DNA of 64,000 nucleotides, from NCBI GenBank assembly GCA_014896295.1, contig JADBKR010000005.1, positions 186,001 to 250,000 on the forward strand, written 5' to 3'. Shown here one piece after another: positions 16,342-24,029 of this stretch; positions within the stretch are counted from its first letter, which is position 1, and every line of letters begins with the position of its first letter. This stretch comes from Limnochordaceae bacterium (lineage in GTDB: Bacteria; Bacillota; Limnochordia; Limnochordales; Geochordaceae). The notes under the pieces are model-generated. The model was not told the origin of the DNA, did not search any database, and saw only the letters and a program-made list of their open reading frames with translations. Position numbers and translations under genes: made by a program.

Positions 16342-17160
16342 TCAGGCGCTTCGGGCGATGTCCGAGCGCACCTGGTCGGCCATGCGGGCGATGAACGAGG
16401 AGTTGGTAGGGCGCGTCCGGTTTTCGTCCATGAGATGGGCGAACATGGACTCGATGAGCGCCAGGTTGCCGCGGGCCACCGTGCTTTCGATGGCGTGACG
16501 GATGGCCCGCTCGACCTTGAACGCCGAGGTGTGGTGCATCGCGGCGATACGCGGGTAGAGGTCTTTGGTCACCCTGTGCAAGAGCTCCTGGTTTTCCACG
16601 ACCATGACGATGGCGTCCTTCAGGTAGGCCCGGCCTTTGTAGTGCGGCGGTACGCCCAGGTCCTCCATGTACCGCACCACCCGGCTCTCGAGCTCCCGCC
16701 GCTTGCGCTCCCGGTCACGCCGCCCGGCCGGCCGGGCCCCCGTGAGCATTTGCCGCAGGCGCTCCACCAGGGTCGGCACGTCGAAGGGCCGCACCACGAA
16801 GTAGTCGGCCCCCCACCCGTACGCCGCGCTCACCACCGAGTCGTCGCCCACGGGGCTGACGACGATCCACCGCTCCGGCCCCGGCCTGTCGTCCGGCGAC
16901 GCCCCCCTGCGCCGGGCATGATGGCGCCACCAGGAGGTGAGCCTCTCGGCCCCGGAGGGCCCCCCCAGCCCGGGAAGCGCCAGGTCCAGCAGCACCGCGT
17001 GCGGCGGCCCCTCCTGCGACTCCGCCAGCAGGCGCTCCATTTCCGCGGCGCTCTGGGCCAGGCGCACCGGCCCGAACGCTGGGTCCTGCTGGAGCCTCTC
17101 TGCTACCGCCCGGCCGAAACCCTGGGCATCGTCGCTGAGCACCACGAAAAACGGTTGCAT
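16342..17160 (-). CDS. spo0A: sporulation master regulator Spo0A (receiver Lys replaced by Arg)
   Basis: 272 residues from the ATG at 17160, which follows GAGGGGGG. The receiver domain (1-130) has the acidic pair VVLSDDAQGF, the phosphorylation site HAVLLDLALPG and the switch residue WIVVSPVGDD. The normally invariant lysine before PFD is arginine (ADYFVVRPFDVP). An insertion (WWRHHARRRGASPDDRPGPE) lengthens the loop after the phosphorylation site. The C-terminal effector domain is well conserved: GVPPHYKGRAYLKDAI, recognition helix KVERAIRHAIES, and TRPTNSSFIARMADQVR. It controls entry into sporulation by binding 0A boxes; GGTCGAA just before its own start resembles one. Lies 48 bases after spoIVB, the standard order. 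Confidence 0.96.
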   Translation of the reverse strand: MQPFFVVLSDDAQGFGRAVAERLQQDPAFGPVRLAQSAAEMERLLAESQEGPPHAVLLDLALPGLGGPSGAERLTSWWRHHARRRGASPDDRPGPERWIVVSPVGDDSVVSAAYGWGADYFVVRPFDVPTLVERLRQMLTGARPAGRRDRERKRRELESRVVRYMEDLGVPPHYKGRAYLKDAIVMVVENQELLHRVTKDLYPRIAAMHHTSAFKVERAIRHAIESTVARGNLALIESMFAHLMDENRTRPTNSSFIARMADQVRSDIARSA

Positions 17161-17208
17161 TCTTCGACCCCCCTCGTGGAGAGAACTCACCGAAGCGCCC
17201 GGCATTTG

Positions 17209-18573
17209 CTAAGCGGCGCGGTCAGCTTTGTTCTCCGCCCGACCCACCTGTCCTCCGGGAACCTTCCACAGCCCCGCGGTTTCCGCCATGGCTTCCATCA
17301 GCACCCCGAACCCCCGGCTCGGCTCCTGGATGGCCACGTGGGTCACGGCACCCACGAGATGGCCGTCCTGCAGGATGGGGCTGCCGCTCATCCCCTGCAC
17401 GATGCCGCCCGCCTGCTCCAACAGGCGCGGATCGGTCACCCGGAGGACCAGGCGCTGCGACGGTGGCACTCCCAGCGTGCGGATGCGCAGGATCTCGATC
17501 TGGAAGCTCTCCACCCGCTCGCCCCTCAGCACGGTGAGCATGGTGGCCGGCCCTTCCCGCACCTGTGACTCGAGGGCGACCGGCACCGGCCGGTTGACCA
17601 GCCCCGCGGGCGGATCCCGGACAATCCGGCCGAAGATGCCCACCGCCGTGTTCTGGTCGACGATACCGAGCTCGCCCTGCGAGTCCTCGAACGCCCCCAC
17701 CTTCTCCCCCGGCCGTCCTCGCATGCCGGCCGCCACGCTGGTGATCGCCGCCCGTACGATGCGCCCGCCGGGCATCACGAGCGGGCGGCGGTCGGCTTCG
17801 ACGATCATGTGCCCGAGGGCTCCGAATCGGCGAGTGCGAGGGTCGACGAACGTCAGCGTCCCCACGCCGGCGGCCGTGTCGCGCACCAAGAGGCCTGCCA
17901 CCCACCGCACCCCGGCGGCGTACCCGGCCCGGCTGCGCAACGAACGCCCGGCAGACCGGGACGTGGCCTCCTGGATGGGAGAGGGAAGCAGGCGGGTCCG
18001 GAACCGGTGATTGCCACGCGCGACCAGCAGCTCGACCGGCCGCCCGCGGCTCCCAGCTCCCTGGATGGCGAGCGTCAGGTCCTCGGGGCGGCGCAGCAGC
18101 TGGCCGTCGGCCTCCAGGAGCAGGTCTCCCGCCTGCAGGCCCGCCTCTTTCGCGGGATAGCGCACCCGGCCGGACGGCTCGCGCACGGGCACCACCTCCG
18201 CCACCACCAGGCCGTGAGGCGCCAGCAGCACCCCGATCGCCTGGCCGCCCGGAACGAGCTCGAGGGGCGGCACCACGTCCACGACCATGGGCGGCAACGG
18301 AACCAGCCCGAACAGGCTGAGCTCGAGCCGCACGCTGCCCGGGCGGTCGAATTGCACCACGGCGCCCTGGTGGTCGTGGAGTTTGATGAGGACCCGGTCC
18401 TCCGGGCCTGCGACCCGCACCGGGGGAGGGACCGGCAACAGCGCGGGGTTCCCCGAGATGGCGCGAATCCGCCCGGGCCAGCTGAAAAGCCCCGTAGCGG
18501 ACAGCCCGAGGAGCAGGAGCAAGGGCCAGAGCAGTGGGCGGGTGCGCTGCCGAAGGGTGGTGCCTCTTTCCAT
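17209..18573 (-). CDS. spoIVB: SpoIVB signalling serine peptidase
   Basis: 454 residues. After a signal anchor (LLWPLLLLLGLSATGLF, about 14-31) come a PDZ domain (about 120-200, KEAGLQAGDLLLEADGQLLR) and an S55 peptidase domain (about 215-440). The catalytic histidine lies in FGALGHMIVEAD and the nucleophile serine in GGIVQGMSGSPILQDGH. Secreted from the forespore, it cleaves SpoIVFA to release SpoIVFB, which then processes pro-SigmaK; sigK is in this window. Relatives are controlled by SigmaF/G; a -10-like GGGAAATTA about 25 bases before the ATG fits this only weakly. It lies between recN and spo0A, as in Bacillus. All catalytic residues are intact. Confidence 0.96.
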   Translation of the reverse strand: MERGTTLRQRTRPLLWPLLLLLGLSATGLFSWPGRIRAISGNPALLPVPPPVRVAGPEDRVLIKLHDHQGAVVQFDRPGSVRLELSLFGLVPLPPMVVDVVPPLELVPGGQAIGVLLAPHGLVVAEVVPVREPSGRVRYPAKEAGLQAGDLLLEADGQLLRRPEDLTLAIQGAGSRGRPVELLVARGNHRFRTRLLPSPIQEATSRSAGRSLRSRAGYAAGVRWVAGLLVRDTAAGVGTLTFVDPRTRRFGALGHMIVEADRRPLVMPGGRIVRAAITSVAAGMRGRPGEKVGAFEDSQGELGIVDQNTAVGIFGRIVRDPPAGLVNRPVPVALESQVREGPATMLTVLRGERVESFQIEILRIRTLGVPPSQRLVLRVTDPRLLEQAGGIVQGMSGSPILQDGHLVGAVTHVAIQEPSRGFGVLMEAMAETAGLWKVPGGQVGRAENKADRAA

Positions 18574-18645
18574 CCCGGACGCCTCCGGGCTAATTTCCCC
18601 GCAGGCACCGGGCCCCCGGCGGGTAAGTGCGTGGGCGGTCAGCCC

Positions 18646-20347
18646 TCATCCGGCCGCTTTGGCTTGGCCTGCCAGGCGCAGGAGCTCTTCGGCATGCACC
18701 CGGGCGGAGTCGGTGATCGTCGACCCGCCCAGCATGCGAGCGAGTTCCTCGATTCTCTCCCCAGGAGAGAGAGGACGTACCTGGACGAGGCTTCGCCCGT
18801 CCCGGTCGACTTTCTCGACCCGGATGTGAAAGTCCGCCATGCTTGCCACCTGGGGCAGGTGGGTGACCACCAGCACCTGGCGCAGCCTCCCCAGCCGGGC
18901 CAGCCGCTCGCCGACCGCCTGCGCCGCCCGCCCGCCGAGCCCCGCGTCGGGCTCGTCGAAGACCAGCACCGGCACCTCCTGCACGTGGGCCAGCACACTC
19001 TGGCAGGCGAGGAGGGTGCGGGACAGCTCGCCGCCCGACGCCACCCTGGCCAACGGCCGAAGCGCCTCGCCCGGGTTGGCGGAGAAGTGGAAGGTCACGC
19101 CGTCGCGCCCCGAAGGGCCGGGCTGCTGGTCAGGCGCGACCGCCACCTCGAAGCGCGCCCGGGGCATGGCGAGCTCCCCGAGCTCGCGCTCGACCGCTCG
19201 CGACAGCCTCTCCGCCGCCTCCTGGCGGCGCCGGCTGAGTTCGGCGGCCGCTTGCTCGTAGCGCGTCCCGAGTTCCTCGACCGCCGCCTGCAGCTGCCCG
19301 GCGCGGCTGCCCTCGTTCTCCAGAGCCTCGAGCTTGCGCCGGGCGGCGTCCGCGTACTCCAGCACCGCCTGGACGGAGTTGCCGTACTTGCGCTTGAGCC
19401 GGTCGATCAGCTCCAGGCGTTCTACTACCTCTTGGAGGCGGTCGGGCCTGACCTCGTACTGATCCAGGTGGCGGCGCATCGCGCGCGAGCTCCCCGAGCT
19501 GCTCGGTGCAGGCGAGAAGCTCGCGGCCGATCGGCTCGAGGGCCCGGTCGAGCGAGGCTGCCTGCTGCACGAGGCGCTGGGCCATCCCCGACAGCGCCAG
19601 CGCCCCCACGTCCGCCCTGGACGAAGCGCCTGCCCCCAGGTGCTCCAACGCCTCGCCCAACAGCTGCTGGAGCTGGACGGCATGAGCGAGCCGCGAGTGC
19701 TCGTCCATGAGCGCCTCTTCCTCGCCGGGGCGGAGGGCCGCGGCGTCGATCTCCTGGATCTGGAAGCGCAGCAGGTCGATCTCATGCAGGCGCTCCCGTT
19801 CCCGGGTGCGCAGCTGCTCGAGCTCGGAGCGGGCCGCGCTCCACCGGCCCCACAGGTCCGCCACCCGGCCTGCCAGCTCCAGCACCTCCGGGCCGGCAAA
19901 GGCGTCGAGCAGCTGGAGCTGGACCGAAGCCAGCATGAGGCGCTGGCTTTCGTGCTGGGTCTGCACGTCCACCAGCAGCGCGCCGAGGCGCGCCAGCTCC
20001 CCGACGGTCGCCGGGCGCCCGTTGATACGGCAGCGGTTACGTCCCGAACGGTGAATCTCCCGGGCCAGCAGCAGCTGGCCGTCTTCCGGTGGGTAACCGG
20101 CCGCCTCCAGCGCCTGCGCCACCCCCGAAGAGGCGGGCACCTCGAACAGGGCCTCGACCCGGGCCGCCTGCGCGCCCGTGCGGATGAGGTCGGCCCCTGC
20201 TCGCTGCCCGATGACCATCCCCAGGGCATCCAGCACGAGGGACTTCCCGGCCCCCGTCTCGCCCGTCAGGACGTTGAACCCCGGCCCCAGGGAGAGCCGG
20301 CTCTTCTCGATGAGGGCGACGTTTTCCACGTTGAGCTCTGCGAGCAT
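18646..20347 (-). CDS. recN: DNA repair ATPase RecN, one apparent frameshift
   Basis: SMC-like protein that binds DNA ends during double-strand-break repair. The ATG at 20347 (after GGAGAG) begins MLAELNVENVALIEKSRLSL. Walker A is GETGAGKSLVLDAL (about 31-44). After a coiled coil, the second half carries the signature ARVASGGELSRTLLA, Walker B VPVLVFDEPDAGLGGRAAQ and VVTHLPQVASMADFH. Near 19478 (about residue 290) the frame changes: one extra base in GATGCGCCGCC separates CTEQLGELARD from RRHLDQYEVRPDRL. The span is 1702 bases, one over a multiple of three. Both halves keep all motifs, so an assembly indel is likelier than a pseudogene. Flanked by argR and spoIVB. Confidence 0.93.
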
Positions 20348-20377
20348 CGCACTCTCTCCGTACTGACCCATGGACGC

Positions 20378-20848
20378 TCACCGCAGTTGCGAGATGCGCT
20401 GCACGACCTGCTCGGCGTTGGGATCCAGGGTTTCGGCGTGCCGGCGGGGCCGCACGATGATCAAAATGGCGTCGTCGCCGGCGATGGTGCCGATCACCTC
20501 GGGCCAGTCGAGCGCGTCCAGGGCGGCGGCCACGGCGTTGGCCGTCCCGGACAGCGTGCGCAACAGCACGATGTGCCCCGCCGCCTCCACGTGGACCACG
20601 TACTCCCGGAGCGCCCGTCGCGCTCGGGCGAGCCGCTCTGCCAGGTCGGGCTCGCTCGCCTGCGCGTAGCGGTAGCGACCGTCCTGGGTGGGCACCTTCA
20701 CCAGGCGCAACTCCTTGATGTCCCGGGAAATGGTGGCCTGGGTGGCGACGATGCCCTGCCGGCGCAGGTGGTCGAGGATCTCCTCCTGCGTCTGGACGGG
20801 CACGTCACGGACGATCCGAAGGATGGCCGACTGGCGCCGTGCTTTCAT
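20378..20848 (-). CDS. argR: arginine repressor ArgR/AhrC
   Basis: 156 residues, normal length. The N-terminal winged helix (1-70) shows TQEEILDHLRRQGIVATQAT followed by ISRDIKELRLVKVP, the conserved ArgR recognition region. The C-terminal oligomerisation domain (about 80-156) includes HIVLLRTLSGTANAVAAALD and VIGTIAGDDAILIIVR, where the GTIAGDD block binds arginine. It would control arginine synthesis and catabolism as an arginine-bound hexamer. It lies between nadK and recN, the usual Firmicutes position, 12 bases after nadK and 30 bases before recN, so it is probably co-transcribed with both. Confidence 0.97.
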   Translation of the reverse strand: MKARRQSAILRIVRDVPVQTQEEILDHLRRQGIVATQATISRDIKELRLVKVPTQDGRYRYAQASEPDLAERLARARRALREYVVHVEAAGHIVLLRTLSGTANAVAAALDALDWPEVIGTIAGDDAILIIVRPRRHAETLDPNAEQVVQRISQLR

Positions 20849-20860
20849 CGGGACCCGGCG

Positions 20861-21718
20861 TCACACCTCGGGATGGCTGAGCCGCTGCCGGAGCACCGCG
20901 TACGGGGAGCGCCCCGACAGCCGCACGAGCCGCGCCCGGAACGGAGCTCGCCGGACCACCACCTCGTCTTCCGGATGCATGGGTTCGCTGAGCTGGCCGT
21001 CGACGGTCAGCACCAGATCTTCGCTGGGGCCGTGGGCCAGCACGGTAATGGTCTCCTCCGGCCGGATGACCACGGGACGGGCCACCAGGGAGTGGGGACA
21101 GATGGGGGTGATGACGAAGCAGTCCAGGAGCGGATGGACGATGGGCCCGCCCGCGGACAGCGAGTAGGCGGTCGAGCCGGTGGGTGTCGCCACGATGAGC
21201 CCGTCGGCCGGGAAGGCCCCGATGACGTCGCTCGTGACCCGCGCCTCCAGGCGCGTGATGCGCGAGTAGGTGGTCCGGGCCACCACCACGTCGTTGAGGG
21301 CCAGCCACCGGTGGGTACCGTGGCCTTCGGCCCTGATCAGCTCCGCCTCCACCATCATGCGCTCCTCGACGCCGAAACCTCCCTGTACCAGCCGGCCCAG
21401 CATGGACGGAAACTCGGACGCCTCCACCTCGGCCAGGAAACCGAGGCGCCCCACGTTGACGCCCAGCACGGGCACGCCCTGGGGCGCCGCCTGGCGCGCC
21501 GCGTGGAGCAACGCCCCGTCCCCGCCGAAGACCACGACCACGTCGGCCCCGTGCCAGTCCGCGCCCGGCCAGGCCAGATCCTGCCGTCCGGTAGCCTCGG
21601 CGGCGGCTCGCTCCAGGTAGACGTCGGCGTGCAGGGCCTTCAGTGGCGCCACCAGTTCCAGGGCGAGCCTCAGCGCCTGGGGCTTTTCCCGGTGAGGCGC
21701 CAGTATCAGCTTCCGGAC
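20861..21718 (-). CDS. nadK: NAD kinase
   Basis: Phosphorylates NAD to NADP. The family signatures are clear: VVVFGGDGALLHAAR (GGDG, about residue 60), GVNVGRLGFLAEVE, LALNDVVVAR (NE/D motif) and GAFPADGLIVATPTGSTAYS. No ATG, GTG or TTG lies in frame at the expected start. The strong ribosome site AGGAGGAGG is followed by GCAGCC ACG GTC CGG AAG, and family alignment places the start at the GTC (21718) or ACG codon. A GTG misread as GTC, or a non-standard start, are both possible. The first codons overlap the end of tlyA by 13 bases, suggesting coupling. About 285 residues, normal length. Confidence 0.93.
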   Translation of the reverse strand, partial: VRKLILAPHREKPQALRLALELVAPLKALHADVYLERAAAEATGRQDLAWPGADWHGADVVVVFGGDGALLHAARQAAPQGVPVLGVNVGRLGFLAEVEASEFPSMLGRLVQGGFGVEERMMVEAELIRAEGHGTHRWLALNDVVVARTTYSRITRLEARVTSDVIGAFPADGLIVATPTGSTAYSLSAGGPIVHPLLDCFVITPICPHSLVARPVVIRPEETITVLAHGPSEDLVLTVDGQLSEPMHPEDEVVVRRAPFRARLVRLSGRSPYAVLRQRLSHPEV

Positions 21719-22575
21719 CGTGGCTGCCCCGCCTCCTCCTGACGCGGCACAGGCTCGGCGAGCGCCCTCTCGATCATGGCGTCGACGGTGGCCGCTCCGG
21801 TCGCCATGCCCGCGCTCCCTCTCGAAGCCAGCGGCCGCAGCACCTCGAAAAACTCCAGGTTGCCCTTGGGGCCCAGAAGCGGGCTCCTCAGCACGGCCTC
21901 GACCCGAAAGCCTGCCTCGACCGCCGAGCTCGCCACCTTTTCCAGCACCTGGCGATGCACGCCGGGGTCCTTCACGACCCCGCCCCGCTTCACCTGCGCA
22001 CGCCCGGCCTCGAACTGAGGCTTCACCAGGACCACCGCCCATCCCTCCGGGCGGAGCATCGCCCGCAGCTTTGCCAGGAACAGGGTGACGGAGATGAACG
22101 AGGTGTCGACGGTGATCACGTCCAGCGGCTCGCCGATCCGCTCCGGGGGCAGGTACCGGATGTTGGTGCGCTCCAGCACCACCACCCTCGGATCGTTGCG
22201 GAGCTTCCAGGCCAGCTGCCCGTAACCCACGTCCACCGCGTAGACCTTGCGCGCCCCGTGTCGCAGCAAGCAGTCGGTGAACCCGCCGGTCGAAGCTCCC
22301 ACGTCCATGCAGACCGCGCCCTCTACCGGCACCGGCACTTCCTCCAGCACTCGCTGGAGCTTGAGCCCGCCGCGGCTCACGTACGGGTTGCGAGGTCCGG
22401 CCACCTCCAGCCTCACGCCGGGGTCGATGCGCTGGCCCGGGCGCGAGATCACCTGCTCGCCGGCCCTCACCGCTCCCATCAGGATCAGCTGCCGGGCCTC
22501 TTCCCGGCTCCTGGCCAGCGCCTGCTCCACCAGCGCCTGGTCGGCGCGGGGATGCTTCACCGGCTTACCCGCCAT
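21706..22575 (-). CDS. tlyA: TlyA family rRNA (cytidine-2'-O)-methyltransferase
   Basis: About 289 residues. An N-terminal S4 RNA-binding domain (RADQALVEQALARSREEARQ, ILMGAVRAGEQVI) is joined to a FtsJ-like methyltransferase domain. AVCMDVGASTGGFTDCLLR is the SAM site, VYAVDVGYGQLAWKLRND the second motif, and VTVDTSFISV and VVLVKPQFEAGR carry the K-D-K-E type catalytic residues. Family members 2'-O-methylate 16S and 23S rRNA in some bacteria. ATG at 22575 follows AAGGGG; an in-frame GTG lies five codons upstream. It stands between oapA and nadK. In many Bacillus relatives dxs lies before it, which is not seen here. Confidence 0.95.
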   Translation of the reverse strand: MAGKPVKHPRADQALVEQALARSREEARQLILMGAVRAGEQVISRPGQRIDPGVRLEVAGPRNPYVSRGGLKLQRVLEEVPVPVEGAVCMDVGASTGGFTDCLLRHGARKVYAVDVGYGQLAWKLRNDPRVVVLERTNIRYLPPERIGEPLDVITVDTSFISVTLFLAKLRAMLRPEGWAVVLVKPQFEAGRAQVKRGGVVKDPGVHRQVLEKVASSAVEAGFRVEAVLRSPLLGPKGNLEFFEVLRPLASRGSAGMATGAATVDAMIERALAEPVPRQEEAGQPRSGS

Positions 22576-22586
22576 GCTGTGCCCCT

Positions 22587-23219
22587 TCACTGGCGGCCTC
22601 GCCCTCCCGCCGCCACGCGCGGCCTGCGGGCCGAGGCGGAGGCGCGAGCCGGCCCTCCGCCCGTGACGAAGGAGCGGCCCGCCAATCGCTCCAGTGAGGC
22701 CAGCAACCGTCCCATGCGAAAGACGATCGCCTCCGCCTGGCCGATGGCGAACGCCTTGAACGCCGCCTTGCCCCCCACGGTCAACCCCGAGATGGCGGCG
22801 ACGATGGCCGCCGTTCCCCAGAGCTCCTGCAGGCGCGGCCCGCCGGGCACGAGTTGGGCGACGATCGCGGCACCGAGGGCGCCCGAGAGGGTGCCCGCCA
22901 CGTCTCCCATCACGTCGTTGGCAAAGTTGGCCACCCGGTCCGCGTTGCGGACGATCCAGATCGCCTGGGGCGCGCCCGGCACTTTGTCGGCGGCCATGGC
23001 GTGGAAGTTGCGCTCGCTCGCTGCGGTGGCCGCGACTCCGATCACGTCGAAGAGGATGCCCGTGGCGATGACCAGGAGCAGCGCCCCAACGGCTGCCGCG
23101 ACCCCCAGCGTGCTGGCCGCCCCGCTCGACGAGATGGAAAGGACGGCGGAGATGGCAGCGGTGGTCAGGCCGATGCTGAAAAACCTTCGCAGCGGGCGCC
23201 TGCCGTTGGTCGCCCCCAC
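22587..23219 (-). CDS. oapA: OLE RNA-associated membrane protein OapA
   Basis: 210-residue membrane protein with about four hydrophobic segments (IGLTTAAISAVLSISSSGAA; LGVAAAVGALLLVIATGILF; GTLSGALGAAIVAQLV; ELWGTAAIVAAISGLTV). Conserved positions include FDVIGVAATAASERNFHAMA and NADRVANFANDVMGDVAG, the latter with a D-xxx-N motif. The family is encoded directly after OLE RNA in extremophile Firmicutes, and OapA binds OLE at the membrane. The position here, after an OLE-like RNA and before tlyA, is the basis of the name. GTG at 23219 is the only standard in-frame start, but the strong site AAGGAGGAG is about 15 bases away; an ATT at 23228 is better spaced. A basic tail of about 30 residues follows the last helix. 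Confidence 0.85.
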   Translation of the reverse strand: MGATNGRRPLRRFFSIGLTTAAISAVLSISSSGAASTLGVAAAVGALLLVIATGILFDVIGVAATAASERNFHAMAADKVPGAPQAIWIVRNADRVANFANDVMGDVAGTLSGALGAAIVAQLVPGGPRLQELWGTAAIVAAISGLTVGGKAAFKAFAIGQAEAIVFRMGRLLASLERLAGRSFVTGGGPARASASARRPRVAAGGRGRQ

Positions 23220-23279
23220 GGATGGAATGCGATGCTCCTCCTTCAGGGCGCGCGGCTTTGGCCCGTGCGCCCGCCTACG

Positions 23280-23337
23280 AAACGGCGACGGCCCGGATGC
23301 CTCCCGGCACCGGAGTCGTCGCCGTTTGCTCGACCAT
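23280..23337 (-). terminator. strong hairpin between OLE RNA and oapA (terminator or attenuator)
   Basis: An 11-base perfect inverted repeat (AAACGGCGACG at 23337-23327 with CGTCGCCGTTT at 23290-23280 on the minus strand) surrounds an inner GC-rich hairpin. TTTCG follows, but there is no long T-run. It lies after the OLE closing helix and before the oapA ribosome site, so it may end most OLE transcripts or protect the OLE 3' end while some readthrough serves oapA. Confidence 0.55.
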
Positions 23338-23352
23338 TGGAGCTATACGGAG

Positions 23353-24014
23353 GCCCCACGGGGGTGGCAGCGCTCTGAGTAAATATTGTGGCTTGAGGTC
23401 CAGCAGGTTTTCCCTGCGGCCCTCCGGGCCGTCGCCGGCCCGGCGGTTTCCCCTTTCCGGCCACACTGCCGCGTCACCGTCGGCAGGGCTGGATTGCCAC
23501 TTAGACCACACTGCAATCCCCAGAGCGCCCCTCGCTCGGCGAGGACAGCCTAGGAGTTTTCCTCGACGCAGCACACTGTCCCCTAGCCTCTTTTGCCCCG
23601 GAGCTTTCAGGCTGCTACCACCGTACGGCCCGGGCCCTTGGGGAGTACGATGGGAAGGACCAGCCATCCCGCTTCGGCGGCTCAAGGCAGGCTACGCTGC
23701 ACCCAGCGCAGGCACCCGGCACCTTCCAGGTCCTCGTGCGCAGCACCGCGTGCAGGTTCAGCCCACGTCGTAGTTTGCCCGGCCCGACTCGGATCTGGCG
23801 GGCGCCCCACGAGCGTGGGTCTCCGCGGTCGCAGGGTCCACGCCTGCATGCCGTTGCAGATCGCCCCACGACCTTAACCCCCAGCAGCCACCCCGGACTG
23901 GGCGTCCAAAGCCGCCACCAGGGACTTCATCGATGTGCCCTCGACGGATTTTTAGGCCCGTCCTCAGGAGCAGGTGCTCCGACTAGGATACTGCGCCACC
24001 CACCGTTTCGGGGC
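23353..24014 (-). ncRNA. ole: OLE (ornate large extremophilic) RNA
   Basis: The roughly 800 bases between ispA and oapA hold no plausible gene, only shadow frames, but look like a large structured RNA. The 5' end (GCCCC at 24014-24010, CGG at 24005-24003, GGGTGGC at 24001-23995) pairs with the 3' end (GCCACCC at 23368-23362, CCG at 23361-23359, GGGGC at 23357-23353), closing a molecule of about 660 nt. Inside are clear hairpins such as GGAGCACCTGCTCC, GACGG with CCGTC around CCTAAAAAT, and GCAGGGAAAACCTGC. OLE RNA is known as a 600-nt class RNA in this locus of anaerobic and extremophilic Firmicutes, located before oapA and near ispA, xseA, xseB and tlyA. It acts in membrane-associated ribonucleoprotein complexes tied to stress tolerance. 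Identity rests on length, position, partner gene and closing helix. Confidence 0.85.
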
Positions 24015-24020
24015 ACTCTC

Positions 24021-24029
24021 AGTATATCA
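24021..24029 (-). promoter_or_regulatory. candidate extended -10 promoter for OLE RNA, overlapping ispA stop
   Basis: TGATATACT on the minus strand gives an extended -10 (TG, one base, TATACT at 24026-24021). TTTTTG lies 18 bases further upstream as a poor -35. The predicted start falls at about 24014, exactly where the OLE closing helix begins. The TGA of this motif is also the ispA stop codon. Confidence 0.5.
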
